NCBI GenBank assembly: GCA_903835685.1
Contig: CAILNX010000023.1
Location: 1-64,000 of the forward strand
Direction of reading: 5' to 3'
DNA: 64,000 nucleotides
Source: an uncultured delta proteobacterium
GTDB lineage: Bacteria; Desulfobacterota; Desulfovibrionia; Desulfovibrionales; Desulfovibrionaceae
Both the position numbers and the translations under genes were made by a program. The notes below the pieces were generated by a model that was not told the DNA's origin, made no database searches, and saw only the letters and a program-made list of their open reading frames with translations. Positions 42,124 to 55,647 of the stretch are shown one piece after another; the stretch's first letter is position 1; every line of letters starts with the position of its first letter.

Positions 42124-45100
42124 CTACCGGGTCATGATCCGGTGCAGCCGCCCGGCCTGGAGACAAAACGCCTCGATGCGGGCCTCGATGAGCTGGGGGA
42201 AGGGGTTGCCGTCGGTCTCGATGGCCAGGAAGGGCAGCTTGCGGCTGTCCCCGGGCAGGTGGCGGCCCCGGCTGTCCCCGTTCATGGCCGCGAGTTCGCC
42301 GCTGGTGAATTTTTCGGAGAGCACGGCCTCGGCCACCCGGGCCGGCATGCATCCGAAGGGGCCGATGGAGATGATCCCGCAGGCCGGGTCCAGGATCTCG
42401 TCAAAGGCCGCGCCCACGGTGAGGATGGCCTCGCCCGAGAGCATGGGCGAGAGGAACCGGCGGCCCGCCTTCATGATCCGGCCCATGTTGGAGGCCTGGT
42501 GCACCAGGCCGCTGGCGCTCAAAAGCCGCCGGATGCGGAAGTCGAAATACCATTTCACCCCGGCCCGCAGCCAGTAGTTCCGATCCGGCGCGCCCTCGAT
42601 GCGGTTTCTTATGAGCCAGTCCGTGTACTTCATCCACTCGGTGATGGGCGAGGTGCGTAGGATGAAACCCCGGCGGGCCAGGCGTTCCACCAGCCCCTGC
42701 CGGGCGATGGGGTCGTGGCGCACGTAGATCTCGCCCACCAGGGAAAGCTTGGGAATCTCGGCATAGGGCCGTTTGAGGCCAATGCTGGCCAGGGACTTAC
42801 CCACCCGGGCCAGTTCCGGGGCCAAGGCCTTCCAGCCCCGCTCATTGGCTGTGAGCAAGGTCTGGAACTCCCGTTCCAAAAGGGCCAGGGCCGCCTCGGG
42901 GTCCGTGGCTCCGGCCAGGATGGTGGCCCGCATCTCCTCGAACAGGTCGCCCACCAGGATGCTCTGCCAGGCGGCCAGGGTCACGCCTGGCCCCAGGCCC
43001 CCGTAGCCCTCGGTGGAACAGGTGGCGAACACAGCCGCGTCGGGAATCTCCAGGCGTTCCAGGAGGTTCCTGGTGAACACGTGGTACTGGCCGAAGCGGC
43101 AGGGTCCCACGGCGCTGGGCATGAGGTACAGGGTCACTTCCGAGGCCGGACGCCGGTTCAAATGGGTCAGCAGCGACCCCACGGTGAGTTGCAGGGGCAG
43201 GCATTCCTTGCAGGTGGAGCGCCCCCGGCCGAGTTTCAGGCCCTCCTCGTCGCAAGGGGCCAGGGCCAGGGAGCGGATGCCCGCGCGCATCATGCCTGCG
43301 GCCACCATCTCCGAGCTGTAGCGGCCCATGGAGGGCACGGCCAGTCGCAGACGCTCGTGAGTCAGGGGCAGCCACTGGCCGTCCGAGGCAGTCACCCCGG
43401 CCCGGCCTCCCCGAGCCTCCATGCGCGCTGGCCGGAACGAGGAGCGGGGCATGGTCCCGGCCCGATGGCCCATGGACCGCCAGTGCCGGGCGATGTCCAG
43501 GAAGGCCTCGATGCGGGTCTCGATGCCCGCGTCGGCCGTGTGGCTGTCCAGCTCCAGGGTCAGGGAGGGCTTTTTCCCCATGGTTTCGCGGAAATAGCCC
43601 AGGATGAAGGAGTCCGGCCCGCAGGAGAAATTGGTGATGTAGGCCCCGAAGAGCCGGGGATGGTCGGCCGTGAACCGGGCCGCGCGCAGGATGGACCGGC
43701 CCAGGCCCCAGTACATGTTGTGCCCGGGGTCCAGCGGGGTGTCCTGGCAGGGCAGCATATCGTAGGGGATGACCCGGGTCTTGCGCGAGGCGAACTTGGC
43801 CGGGATGCCCTTGTTGGCCCGGGAGGTGAAGGCGTTGTAGGACCTGCCGAAAAGGACCACGGCCGAGGCGCCTTCATCCTGGTCCAAATCGGCCAGGACC
43901 TCCCGGCCGCGAGCATGCAGGTCCGCGAAAAACTCCTCCTGAACCTGGCAGGCCCGGGCAAAGGCCCGCGCCCCCTCCTCCCTGGTCTTGCCCAGGGTCC
44001 GGGCCATGTCCAGGAAGGCCTGGGAGGCGACGGCCAGCCCCTGGGCGAAATTGAGCACCGGGGAAAGCAGCCGGGGGCCGTAGGCCTCCAGCCTGCGGAA
44101 GGCGCTGCGCAGATAATAGGGCTCGCCCTGGACCAGCACGCAGGTGCAGGAAACCTCGGGTCCGTCCTGGTCCGGGCCGCGCCCGTCGTTGGATTTCGGC
44201 AGGGGCACCGAGCGCACGTGGGGCAGGTACAGCCAGTCCGGCTTGCGGGCCAGGAGGTCGGCCATGAACCCGTGGGCCAGTTCGCCCGGAAAACAGAAGG
44301 CCGCGCCCCGCTGGTTCACGCCTTGGGCGTCCAGAGCCTCGGGCAGGACCGGGCGCAGGCCCAGATCCTGGAAAAAGGCGTTGAACATGGGGAAATAGGT
44401 GTTGGTCAGAAAGGAGCGGTTCAGGCCCACCGTGGGCCGGGTGTCGGCCGGGTCGGCCGGGCACAGGTCCCGGAACACGCGCCGCTCCCGCCAGGACACG
44501 CAGTCCATCTCCTCCTGCCGGTGGTCCGAGCGGGGACGGATGGCGTCGTAGCGGTTGCAGATGCCCCCGAAGGGAAAGACCTGGCCGCCAATCTCGATGC
44601 GGGCGATCTCGCAGCCCAGGTCGCAGCGGCTCTTGCCGCCCTTGCACACAAAGGGCTTGCGGTACACGGCCTCGCGCCCGGCCAGTTCCTTCAAATCGAA
44701 GCGGGCCGGGGTCAGCAGGCCCTGGTCCATGCGGTGCAGAACCTCCAGGGCCACCCCGAAAGCACCCATGAGCCCGGGTTCGGGCGGGACCACGATGCGC
44801 TTGCCCGTGAGCGCGGCCATGGCCACGGGCACGGCCGGGTTGTAGCACACCCCGCCCTGCATGAAGACCGTGTCGCCCACGGGCCGGTTGCCCTTGACCC
44901 GGTGGTCGTAGTTCACGCAGATGGAGGCCACCAGCCCGGCCACGATGTCCGGCAGGGGCACGCCCTCCTGGATGGCAATCTTGATGTCCGAGGAGATGAA
45001 GGCCGCGCACTGGTCGTTGAAATTCGGCGGGTTTTGGCCCAGGAAGGCCATTTCCCCGATGTCGGCCACCTCGATGCCCAGGGTCTCCTTGGCCGATTCC

Positions 45101-46404
45101 TCCAGAAAGGAGCCCGTGCCCGCGCTGCAGGCCTCGTTCATGGCGTAGTCGCTGGGCACCCCGTTGGTGATGGCCGTGTACTTGGCGTCCTGGCCGCCGA
45201 TCTCGAAAATGGTGTCCACTTTGGGGTCGAAATGCACGGCGGCCGTGGCGTGGGCGATGATTTCGTTGATGACCCCCTCAGTCCCGGCATGCAGCCCGGC
45301 AATGGCCCGGCCCGAGCCGGTCACGCCCAGGCCGACGATCTCCACGGGCACGTTCAATTGCACGTCCAGGCTTTTGTACACCTGCCGGGCCGCGCCCACG
45401 GGATCGCCCGAGGTACGCAGGTAGTCCGCGGCCAGGATGGCCCGGTCCCGGAGGCGCAGGAGCACGCCCTTGGTGGTGGTGGAGCCCACGTCCAGGCCGA
45501 GGATGACCGTGTCGCCCGGTCTGGCCCGGCCCCGGGGATGGTTTTTGAAGGACACCAGGTGGCGGAAGGCGGCCAGGGGCGGAAGGCGCATGAAACTGGT
45601 GCTGGCCTCCCGGAACATATGGTCCGCCCCGGGAAAAATCGCGGTCTCGTGCTTCAAAGCCCACAAGCCTGCGCCCAGAGCCTCGAACCAGGGCGCGGCC
45701 TCGGGAACGAGCACCTCCCCGATCTTGTCCCGCAGGCAGCGGACCATGAACTGGTTCTGGGAGCAGCCGCCCACCAGGAGAATCCGGTCCCGGGGCAGGC
45801 GCTTCATAATCTCCAGGCATTTGTCGGCCATCATCCGGGCCAGTCCGCCCACCACCTGGGGCCGGGGTACGCCCTTGTTCAGGGCGTGGGTGCAGTCGGA
45901 CTTGCAGAACACCGAACAGCGGCCCGAGACCTTGTGGGCCGGGCTGTTCTCGTCCATGCCCGTGAGGTCGGCCACGCCAAGGCCCATGCGGCCGAGCTGC
46001 TGGAGCAGAAATTCGCCGGTGCCCGAGGCGCATTTATTGCCGGTGAGCACGTTCTGGACCTGGCCGGACTCGTCCAGGTGATAGGCCATGAAGGTCTCGC
46101 CGCCCGCGCTGACCACCACCCGGAAGGGATGGCCCGGGGGCAGGACGAAGGCCGTGGCCAGCTCCACGGCCTCGGGCTCGCTCACGTTGGGCAGGGAGAG
46201 CAGGCGCTTGAATTTGCGGCCGGTGGCCGCCACCCGGAGGCGGTCCAGGTCCTTGATCCCCGCCAGCATCTCCAGGAGCACGCCGCGAGAGTCGCCGCCA
46301 TGGGCCTTGGTCCTGGCCCAGAGCACACGGGGGCCTTGGTCCGTGGCGCTTAAGCGGACCAGCCCGATGGTGGATGCGCCCACGCAGATTCCCAAAGATT
46401 CCAT
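42124..46404 (-). CDS. Large acyl-CoA dehydratase-type activase (BadF/BcrA domains plus DUF2229 region)
   Basis: A single 1426-residue polypeptide. Two BadF/BcrA/HgdC-type ASKHA ATPase domains lie at about 1-270 (NKCASGTGEFLLQQLG, DxxSPAHKVSGRCSVFCKSDC) and about 290-560 (LGLDVGSTTTKGVLL, EIGGQDAKYTAI, NEACSAGTGSFLEE), with the Cys residues that hold the shared [4Fe-4S] cluster. After that come a Cys-bearing linker and the DUF2229/HgdB-like portion to the end. Activases of this kind use ATP to inject low-potential electrons into 2-hydroxyacyl-CoA dehydratase or benzoyl-CoA-type enzymes. No dehydratase subunits are next to it. The length is usual for this giant fused form found in anaerobes. 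Confidence 0.92.
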   Translation of the reverse strand: MESLGICVGASTIGLVRLSATDQGPRVLWARTKAHGGDSRGVLLEMLAGIKDLDRLRVAATGRKFKRLLSLPNVSEPEAVELATAFVLPPGHPFRVVVSAGGETFMAYHLDESGQVQNVLTGNKCASGTGEFLLQQLGRMGLGVADLTGMDENSPAHKVSGRCSVFCKSDCTHALNKGVPRPQVVGGLARMMADKCLEIMKRLPRDRILLVGGCSQNQFMVRCLRDKIGEVLVPEAAPWFEALGAGLWALKHETAIFPGADHMFREASTSFMRLPPLAAFRHLVSFKNHPRGRARPGDTVILGLDVGSTTTKGVLLRLRDRAILAADYLRTSGDPVGAARQVYKSLDVQLNVPVEIVGLGVTGSGRAIAGLHAGTEGVINEIIAHATAAVHFDPKVDTIFEIGGQDAKYTAITNGVPSDYAMNEACSAGTGSFLEESAKETLGIEVADIGEMAFLGQNPPNFNDQCAAFISSDIKIAIQEGVPLPDIVAGLVASICVNYDHRVKGNRPVGDTVFMQGGVCYNPAVPVAMAALTGKRIVVPPEPGLMGAFGVALEVLHRMDQGLLTPARFDLKELAGREAVYRKPFVCKGGKSRCDLGCEIARIEIGGQVFPFGGICNRYDAIRPRSDHRQEEMDCVSWRERRVFRDLCPADPADTRPTVGLNRSFLTNTYFPMFNAFFQDLGLRPVLPEALDAQGVNQRGAAFCFPGELAHGFMADLLARKPDWLYLPHVRSVPLPKSNDGRGPDQDGPEVSCTCVLVQGEPYYLRSAFRRLEAYGPRLLSPVLNFAQGLAVASQAFLDMARTLGKTREEGARAFARACQVQEEFFADLHARGREVLADLDQDEGASAVVLFGRSYNAFTSRANKGIPAKFASRKTRVIPYDMLPCQDTPLDPGHNMYWGLGRSILRAARFTADHPRLFGAYITNFSCGPDSFILGYFRETMGKKPSLTLELDSHTADAGIETRIEAFLDIARHWRSMGHRAGTMPRSSFRPARMEARGGRAGVTASDGQWLPLTHERLRLAVPSMGRYSSEMVAAGMMRAGIRSLALAPCDEEGLKLGRGRSTCKECLPLQLTVGSLLTHLNRRPASEVTLYLMPSAVGPCRFGQYHVFTRNLLERLEIPDAAVFATCSTEGYGGLGPGVTLAAWQSILVGDLFEEMRATILAGATDPEAALALLEREFQTLLTANERGWKALAPELARVGKSLASIGLKRPYAEIPKLSLVGEIYVRHDPIARQGLVERLARRGFILRTSPITEWMKYTDWLIRNRIEGAPDRNYWLRAGVKWYFDFRIRRLLSASGLVHQASNMGRIMKAGRRFLSPMLSGEAILTVGAAFDEILDPACGIISIGPFGCMPARVAEAVLSEKFTSGELAAMNGDSRGRHLPGDSRKLPFLAIETDGNPFPQLIEARIEAFCLQAGRLHRIMTR

Positions 46405-46650
46405 GTCCGGGCTCTATACCCTCTCACGGGCAAAGGCACAACAGCCCGGCCCGATCATGGCCCGGGGGGAGGCGTCCAGCCCATCCTGCCCCGGGCCTCA
46501 ACCGTCGGGTTTGACAGGAGGGCGCTATTGTCCATACACCAGACATACGGGAGCAAGGACGTTCCCCGGCCAGTCAGGGCCAATCCCGGGAAATCCGACC
46601 CATGAATGTCTCGAACATACCCTTCATTGTTGCCACAACAAGCCGGAAAC

Positions 46651-48042
46651 ATGAAAAAACATTTCTCAACCCACCATGTCTGCCCCCAGCCGAAGCGTGA
46701 ACGCCCAACCCTGGTCCTGGCTGTGTTTCTTCAAACGGCTCGGGCGGCCTGCTCTTGGATGGGAGTCCTGACGCTGAGTCTGATCCTGGGATTGGCCGTG
46801 AATGTGGTCCTGGACCAAAGCACGGCCCAGGCCGCGCCCGATCCCCGAACCGGGCTGGCTGCTCCGACCTCCCCTTCCCATTCGGCCAAAGAGCGCCATT
46901 TGCGGTCCTTTTCCAGCCAGGTGGAAATCCAGGCTGACGCGCGGATCCTGGTCCAGGAAAGACTGGAGTTCGAGACCGGACAAGCGGACCTGTCCCGGAA
47001 CTTCGCCACCCTGTTCCTGGACGACCAGGGCCGGGAATCTAGGGTCAACGTGCGGGTGCAGGCCATGGACCTGGACGGAATGGCCCTGGCCTGGAAGGAG
47101 GAGCCCCTGGCCCGGGGGGTGCGGGTGCGGCCTGAAAGCCTGCCCGGCCTGACCCCTGGGACGCACGTCCTCACGCTGTCGTACGCCCTGGACCGGCAGA
47201 TCGCCTTTTTCCCGGCCTTTGACGAACTGTACTTCGACGCCACGGGCGCGAACTGGGGATACACGGCCGACCGGGTTCTGGTCGAGGTGGTCCTGCCCCA
47301 GGGGGCCACCCCCCTGCGCCATACGGCCTTCACCGGACCAGCCAGATCAGCCGGAGCGGCCGGGGCCTTGGGCCGGGCCTTCACCGCCTCGACCCCAACG
47401 CCCGGGGTGATCCGGTTCCAGTCCGTCGCGCCCCTTGGACCTGGCGACGGGTTCACGGTGAATGCGGCCTGGCCCAAGGGTTTTGTACGCGAGGGCGGAG
47501 ACGACCCAGGCCCGGACTCGGCAAAAAGTCCTGGGCTCCCGGTGCCCCAGGCCCAGTCAGAATCCGGTGCGGTTGAAGGCCAAAACCCCGCGCTTTCGAC
47601 CCAGGATGCAGGGGAGGCCCGGCCCGGCCCCGATCCGGCAGCCGGGACCACGTCTTCGGCCCCTCCCCTGCCCGAGACGATCCTGGGGCTCGTGGTCCTG
47701 CTTCTCTGCGCCCTGGCCTGGAAACAGCGCCAACTCAGGCGGAAAAAGGCCGAGTCCGTTCCGAAAACTGCCCTGGCATCCCCTTCCGCCGAGACTGCCG
47801 TTCTGACGGAAAAGCCGGTGGGCGGGCCTGACGCCAACATCCTTCCGTCCAATGGGGGACCTTCGGCCAGCAATCCAACAGGCCCCATTGAGACCGAATC
47901 TGCTGTTGGCACTGGGGAGAACGCAATACCCGAGGCCGGGACAGCCAACACCACCGATGCTCAGGCGGAACAAAGCCCAGCGTCCGCCCTGGAGCAGGCC
48001 CAGCCCTCCCCTCCCAAGGATGTCAACGGTCGGAAGATGTGA
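46651..48042 (+). CDS. DUF2207-like membrane protein, possibly shortened
   Basis: A 463-residue predicted membrane protein. An N-terminal signal segment (about 36-60 from the first Met) precedes a beta-rich extracytoplasmic domain (about 65-265) with the pattern seen in DUF2207 proteins: ADARILVQERLEF, GTHVLTLSYALDRQIAFF, FDELYFDATGANWG. A single membrane helix follows at about 345-362 (ILGLVVLLLCALAW), then a Pro/Ala-rich tail. Full DUF2207 proteins have more C-terminal membrane segments. The start ATG at 46651 has GGAA upstream, and a TTGACA at 46511 could be its -35 box. Confidence 0.65.
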   Translation: MKKHFSTHHVCPQPKRERPTLVLAVFLQTARAACSWMGVLTLSLILGLAVNVVLDQSTAQAAPDPRTGLAAPTSPSHSAKERHLRSFSSQVEIQADARILVQERLEFETGQADLSRNFATLFLDDQGRESRVNVRVQAMDLDGMALAWKEEPLARGVRVRPESLPGLTPGTHVLTLSYALDRQIAFFPAFDELYFDATGANWGYTADRVLVEVVLPQGATPLRHTAFTGPARSAGAAGALGRAFTASTPTPGVIRFQSVAPLGPGDGFTVNAAWPKGFVREGGDDPGPDSAKSPGLPVPQAQSESGAVEGQNPALSTQDAGEARPGPDPAAGTTSSAPPLPETILGLVVLLLCALAWKQRQLRRKKAESVPKTALASPSAETAVLTEKPVGGPDANILPSNGGPSASNPTGPIETESAVGTGENAIPEAGTANTTDAQAEQSPASALEQAQPSPPKDVNGRKM

Positions 48043-48054
48043 AGCCAGAGGACG

Positions 48055-49218
48055 TCACCCCGGAAAGCGCTCTTGGGGCAGGCCGTAGAGCACGGTGTCC
48101 AGGATTCCGGTGGAGTAATGGCCCAGGCGGAAGCGGTAGCCCGGCAGGGTCCGGGCCAGATGCAGGGGGATCTGGAACAGGTCGAATTTGGAATGGTACA
48201 GGCACACGGCCAGACAGGGCCGGAAGCGGGCCAGGGATTGGGCCGCGCCGCGCAGGACCGGCAGTTCGGCGTTCTCCACGTCCAGCTTGAGCAGGTCCAG
48301 GCTGGCCAGCCCCTGTTTGCGGACAAATCCGTCCACGCTGAAGAGCGGAACGGGAACCAGCCCGGCCCCGCCCGATTGCTCCTGCCTGCCGGAAGCTCCG
48401 TCCTGGCCCGAAGGCCCCTCCACTCGGCTGGCCTCGCCGTCCACCCAGAGCCAGGACTCCCCGTCCGTTTCCCAGAGCCCTCCATGCACCAGGGTGAATC
48501 GGGGATCGGCCGCAAGCCTGGCCGCGTGCGGCCCCTCGTGCAGAAATCGGGGAAAGGGCTCGAAGGCGAAGAGGTGTCCGTCCGGGGTCAGACGCTCCAA
48601 AAAATCCAGGCTGTTGGTCCCGTCAAAGGTCCCGCCCTCGATGATTGTTCGGAACCGCAGGTCCTCGAAGAAATCCAGATAGACATGCCCATGCGGGGGC
48701 CAGGGCGTCATTTCCAGGCCCCCGGCGCAGCCGGGAAGGGCCTGCTCCTGGCCCATGGCCAGGACGTTGAACATCTCCAATGTCACGGTGCGCAGGGCCA
48801 CCACCCGGCGGAACAGGTCCCGGTCCTCGGGCCGAAGAAAGACCGCCTCGGCCGCCGCCAGTTCCGGGCCCAGGTCCCCAAGCTCCTCCTCCCAGAAACA
48901 CTGCCCGGGGTTCACGGCCGGGTGCAGGACCAGGGCGTCGCGCACCCCCCGCCCCTCCAGTTCCTGGACAATGGCCGCGTAGAAGACCGAGGCCACCACC
49001 ACGCGCACCGGCTCTTTCATCCCGGCCAGGTCGTCCACATGCAGGACCGGCAGCCCGTCCTTCTGTCCCCGGGTGAAGGAATCCACGAAGCAGGCCACCC
49101 TCGTCTCGGGCCTGTAGCGATCCAGGTAATGCTTGAAGGCCAAGCCCTGCTTGCCCGAGCCGTAGATGGCCAGGGGCTGGTCCTGGGACAGGATGGACAG
49201 ATCGGTCAAAAAGCGCAT
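48055..49218 (-). CDS. FkbM-family methyltransferase
   Basis: A 387-residue protein. The C-terminal half is an FkbM-type SAM-dependent methyltransferase (IIEGGTFDGTNSLDFLERL, FAFEPFPRFL, VDGFVRKQGLASLDLLKLDVENAE). The N-terminal 150 residues form a Rossmann-like domain (PLAIYGSGKQGLAFKHYL) often found fused to it in sugar-modifying enzymes. It probably methylates a surface glycan or another metabolite. Convergent with the DUF2207-like gene, 12 bases apart. Confidence 0.9.
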   Translation of the reverse strand: MRFLTDLSILSQDQPLAIYGSGKQGLAFKHYLDRYRPETRVACFVDSFTRGQKDGLPVLHVDDLAGMKEPVRVVVASVFYAAIVQELEGRGVRDALVLHPAVNPGQCFWEEELGDLGPELAAAEAVFLRPEDRDLFRRVVALRTVTLEMFNVLAMGQEQALPGCAGGLEMTPWPPHGHVYLDFFEDLRFRTIIEGGTFDGTNSLDFLERLTPDGHLFAFEPFPRFLHEGPHAARLAADPRFTLVHGGLWETDGESWLWVDGEASRVEGPSGQDGASGRQEQSGGAGLVPVPLFSVDGFVRKQGLASLDLLKLDVENAELPVLRGAAQSLARFRPCLAVCLYHSKFDLFQIPLHLARTLPGYRFRLGHYSTGILDTVLYGLPQERFPG

Positions 49219-49303
49219 GCGCCCTCACACGAAAAGACCGCCACAGGCGTTCGGCCAGCGGCGGTCAAAAAGAGTCGTTCCGTATTTTCCCATGCTTGCT
49301 GCA

Positions 49304-52494
<3,191 letters not shown>

Positions 52495-52504
52495 CTAAAA
52501 AAAC

Positions 52505-53545
52505 TTAAAGTATCGCTTCAATATTCTTCAAATCAGCATTCTTTCCAACAGCTAACAGCATATCCCCAGCCTCGATGATCTCCGTGGGGCCGGGATTGAA
52601 ATGCATCTCGCCCGCAGGCTTTTTCACCGAGATGATGATCAGGTTGAAGCGCTGGCGGATCTGGGAGGAGATCAGGTCCTTGCCCACCAGCTCCGAGGAT
52701 GGGGTGACGGCCAGTTCCTCCATTTGCAGGTCCACGTCCTCGCGCATGGCCAGGTCCAGGAAGTTGGTCACGGCCGGGCGCAGCACGCTCTGGGCCATGC
52801 GCATGCCGCCGATGACATGGGGCATGACCACCCGGGTGGCCCCGGCCAATTTCAGTCTGGGGATGTGCGAGGCGTCGTCGGCCCGGGCGATGATCTGGAT
52901 GTCCGGGTTGATCTGCCGGGCCACCAGGGTCACGTAGACATTGGCCGATTCCTTGGTCAGGGCGGTGATCAGCGACTTGGCCCGGGGCAGTCCGGCCTCA
53001 AGCAGGGTCTGGTCGCTGGTGGCGTCGCCGGAGAGGCAGAGGATTTCATCGGCCTCCAGTTGGGCGATGAGCGCCGGGTCCTGTTCCAGGACCACCACGG
53101 GATTGCCCGCGCGGATGATCTCCCGGACCACGATGCTGCCGATGCGGCCGTAGCCGCAGACGATGAAATGCCCGCTCATCTTGCTGATGGTGTTACGCAC
53201 TTTTCTCCTCCCCAGGAATTTGGCCAAACGGCCGTCCATCATGATCTGGGCAAAGGAGCCCACCAGGAAAAAGAAGCTGCCCACCCCGCCCAGGATGAGC
53301 GTGACGGTCCAGAGCTTCCCGGCCGTGGTCAGGGGATGGACCTCCTGGAAGCCTACGGTGGAAAGGGTGATGACCACCATGTAGAAGGCGTCGAAGAAGT
53401 CCCAGCCCTCGATCCACACGTAGCCCATGACGCCAGCCACGAACACGCTGATCAGGGAGGCCGAGCCGTAGATGATCTGCCAGAGCACGGCATACTGGGC
53501 CCTGAATTCCTTGACCCGGCTCTTGATGTCCGCTTTGAGGCCCAT
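52505..53545 (-). CDS. Potassium channel with RCK (TrkA-N/TrkA-C) domains
   Basis: A 346-residue channel subunit: two membrane helices with a pore loop between them (IITLSTVGFQEVHPL), then RCK-N (HFIVCGYGRIGSIVVREI) and RCK-C domains. The selectivity filter reads TVGF with Gln next instead of the usual TVGYG-D; Phe in place of Tyr is known in some channels. It probably moves K+ under nucleotide or ion control. Its stop is 25 bases before ligA's start and it begins 8 bases after uvrB. Confidence 0.92.
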   Translation of the reverse strand: MGLKADIKSRVKEFRAQYAVLWQIIYGSASLISVFVAGVMGYVWIEGWDFFDAFYMVVITLSTVGFQEVHPLTTAGKLWTVTLILGGVGSFFFLVGSFAQIMMDGRLAKFLGRRKVRNTISKMSGHFIVCGYGRIGSIVVREIIRAGNPVVVLEQDPALIAQLEADEILCLSGDATSDQTLLEAGLPRAKSLITALTKESANVYVTLVARQINPDIQIIARADDASHIPRLKLAGATRVVMPHVIGGMRMAQSVLRPAVTNFLDLAMREDVDLQMEELAVTPSSELVGKDLISSQIRQRFNLIIISVKKPAGEMHFNPGPTEIIEAGDMLLAVGKNADLKNIEAIL

Positions 53546-53553
53546 TTTCTCTC

Positions 53554-55569
53554 CTAGCCCAGTTCCAGCAATCGCGCGCGCAGGGACATCATGCTGTCCC
53601 GCAAGGCCGCGGCCCGTTCGAAATCCAGTTCCTTGGCCGCGTCGCGCATGTCCCGCTCCATGCGGCGGGCCTCTTTCTCCATGCGTTTTGCGTCCCAGCC
53701 GAACCGCGCGCCATACTCGGCCACGGTTTCCGCAGCCAGGGCCAGGCCTGGCGTCGACTCCTGGGCGTACATCGAACCCAGCGCGGTTTCAAGGTTTTTT
53801 CGGATGGTCTGGGGGGTGATCCCGTGTTCCAGGTTGGAGGCGGCCTGCTTCTCCCTTCGGCGGGCGGTCTCGTCCATGGCCTGGCGCATGCTGGCGGTCA
53901 GGGCCTCGGCATAGAGCACCACCCGGCCGTCCACATTGCGCGCCGCCCGGCCAAAGGTCTGGATCAGGGAGCGGGCCGAGCGCAAAAAACCCTCCTTGTC
54001 CGCATCCAGGATGGCCACCAGGGAGACCTCGGGGATGTCCAGGCCCTCGCGCAGGAGGTTGATGCCCACCAGCACGTGGAAGGCCCCGGCCCGCAGGTCC
54101 TGGATCACGGCCATGCGCTCCAGGGTGTGGATGTCCGAGTGCAGGTAGCGGGTGGCCAGTCCCATCTGGTTGAAATGCTCCGTCAAATCCTCGGCCATGC
54201 GCTTGGTCAGGGTGGTGACGAGCACCCGTTCGTCCCGGTCCCGGCGCATCTTGCACTCGGCCAAAAGGTCGTCGATCTGGCCCTTGACCGGCCGCACCTC
54301 CACCTGGGGATCGAGCAGGCCCGTGGGCCGGATGATCTGCTCCACCACCAGGCCCTGGGACCGGTCCAACTCCCAGGGGCCGGGCGTGGCCGACACGTAC
54401 ACGGCTTGGCCGATGCGGCCCAGGAATTCCTCAAAAGTCAGGGGGCGGTTGTCCAGGGCCGAGGGCAGGCGGAACCCGAAGTCCACCAGGGTGGTCTTGC
54501 GCGAGCGGTCGCCGTTGGACATGCCCCCAACCTGGGGCACGGAGATGTGTGACTCGTCCATGAACAGGATGAAATCCTCGGGGAAATAGTCGATGAGCGT
54601 GGCCGGGGGCTGGCCCGCCACCCGGCCATCCAAGTGTCTTGAATAGTTCTCGATCCCGTTGCAGTACCCGATCTCCTCGATCATCTCCAGGTCGTACTGG
54701 GTGCGCTGCTCCAGGCGCTGGGCCTCCACCAGGCGGCCCGTGGCCTTGTACTCAATGAGGCGCTCACGCAACTCCTCCCGGATGTCCGTGGCCGCGCGCT
54801 TCAGGTTGTCCCCGTCGGACACGTAGTGGCTGGCCGGATAGATCACGGTCTTGTTCAGCCTGGCCCGGATGTCCCCGGTGAGCGGGTCGGTCTCGAAAAT
54901 ACTCTCGATCTCGTCCCCGAAGAACTCAATGCGCAAGGCCTGCTCCCGGCTGTAGGCCGCGATGACCTCCAGAACGTCCCCGCGCACCCGGAAGGTGCCC
55001 CGGTGGAAATCGTAGTCGTTGCGCTCGTACTGCACCTCGATGAGCCGCTCCATGAGCCGCTCCAGGCTCAAACGCTGGCCCACCTCCACGGGCACGATCA
55101 TCTTGGCGTAGTACTCGGGCGAGCCCAGGCCGTAGATGCAGGACACCGAGGCCACGATGACCACGTCCCGGCGGGTGAGCAGGGCATGGGTGGCCGCGTG
55201 GCGCAGCTTGTCGATGTCGTCGTTGATGGCCGAGTCTTTCTCGATGAAGGTGTCCGAGTGCGGAAGATAGGCCTCTGGCTGGTAATAGTCGTAATAGCTG
55301 ACGAAATATTCCACGGCATTGTGCGGGAACAGGCCCTTGAACTCGTTGTAAAGCTGGGCGGCCAGGGTCTTGTTCGGGGCCATGATCAGGGCCGGGCGCT
55401 GGACCTCGGCAATCAGGTTGGCCATGGTGAAGGTCTTGCCCGTGCCCGTGGCCCCGAGCAGGACCTGGTCCCGGACCCCGGAGCGCAGGTTGGCCGCCAG
55501 GGCCTGGATGGCCTCGGGCTGATCGCCCATGGGCTTGAATTCCGAGACGATTTCAAAGGGTCTGGACAT
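53554..55569 (-). CDS. uvrB: UvrABC excision nuclease subunit B
   Basis: A 671-residue UvrB of normal length: Walker [13 protein letters not shown] near residue 40, the beta-hairpin [17 protein letters not shown]-like [10 protein letters not shown], helicase motifs to [13 protein letters not shown]-like domain, and the UVR/C-terminal motif [23 protein letters not shown]. It loads onto damaged DNA with UvrA and recruits UvrC. No uvrA or uvrC in the window. First gene of a uvrB-channel-ligA-dapB run. Confidence 0.97.
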   Translation of the reverse strand: MSRPFEIVSEFKPMGDQPEAIQALAANLRSGVRDQVLLGATGTGKTFTMANLIAEVQRPALIMAPNKTLAAQLYNEFKGLFPHNAVEYFVSYYDYYQPEAYLPHSDTFIEKDSAINDDIDKLRHAATHALLTRRDVVIVASVSCIYGLGSPEYYAKMIVPVEVGQRLSLERLMERLIEVQYERNDYDFHRGTFRVRGDVLEVIAAYSREQALRIEFFGDEIESIFETDPLTGDIRARLNKTVIYPASHYVSDGDNLKRAATDIREELRERLIEYKATGRLVEAQRLEQRTQYDLEMIEEIGYCNGIENYSRHLDGRVAGQPPATLIDYFPEDFILFMDESHISVPQVGGMSNGDRSRKTTLVDFGFRLPSALDNRPLTFEEFLGRIGQAVYVSATPGPWELDRSQGLVVEQIIRPTGLLDPQVEVRPVKGQIDDLLAECKMRRDRDERVLVTTLTKRMAEDLTEHFNQMGLATRYLHSDIHTLERMAVIQDLRAGAFHVLVGINLLREGLDIPEVSLVAILDADKEGFLRSARSLIQTFGRAARNVDGRVVLYAEALTASMRQAMDETARRREKQAASNLEHGITPQTIRKNLETALGSMYAQESTPGLALAAETVAEYGARFGWDAKRMEKEARRMERDMRDAAKELDFERAAALRDSMMSLRARLLELG

Positions 55570-55647
55570 AAGGTGCTTTCTTGAATAAGACTTGGGGAAT
55601 GGAAGCGGGCCGCCTGTTGGTCCCTACGATTTTTTCGATACAAAGTC

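Noticed and set aside
42715-46353. Very long open frame on the plus strand opposite the activase gene
   Set aside because: Its translation is low-complexity (Gly/Ala/His/Gln-rich) and it mirrors the strong third-position GC of the real minus-strand gene; no motif or start site supports it.
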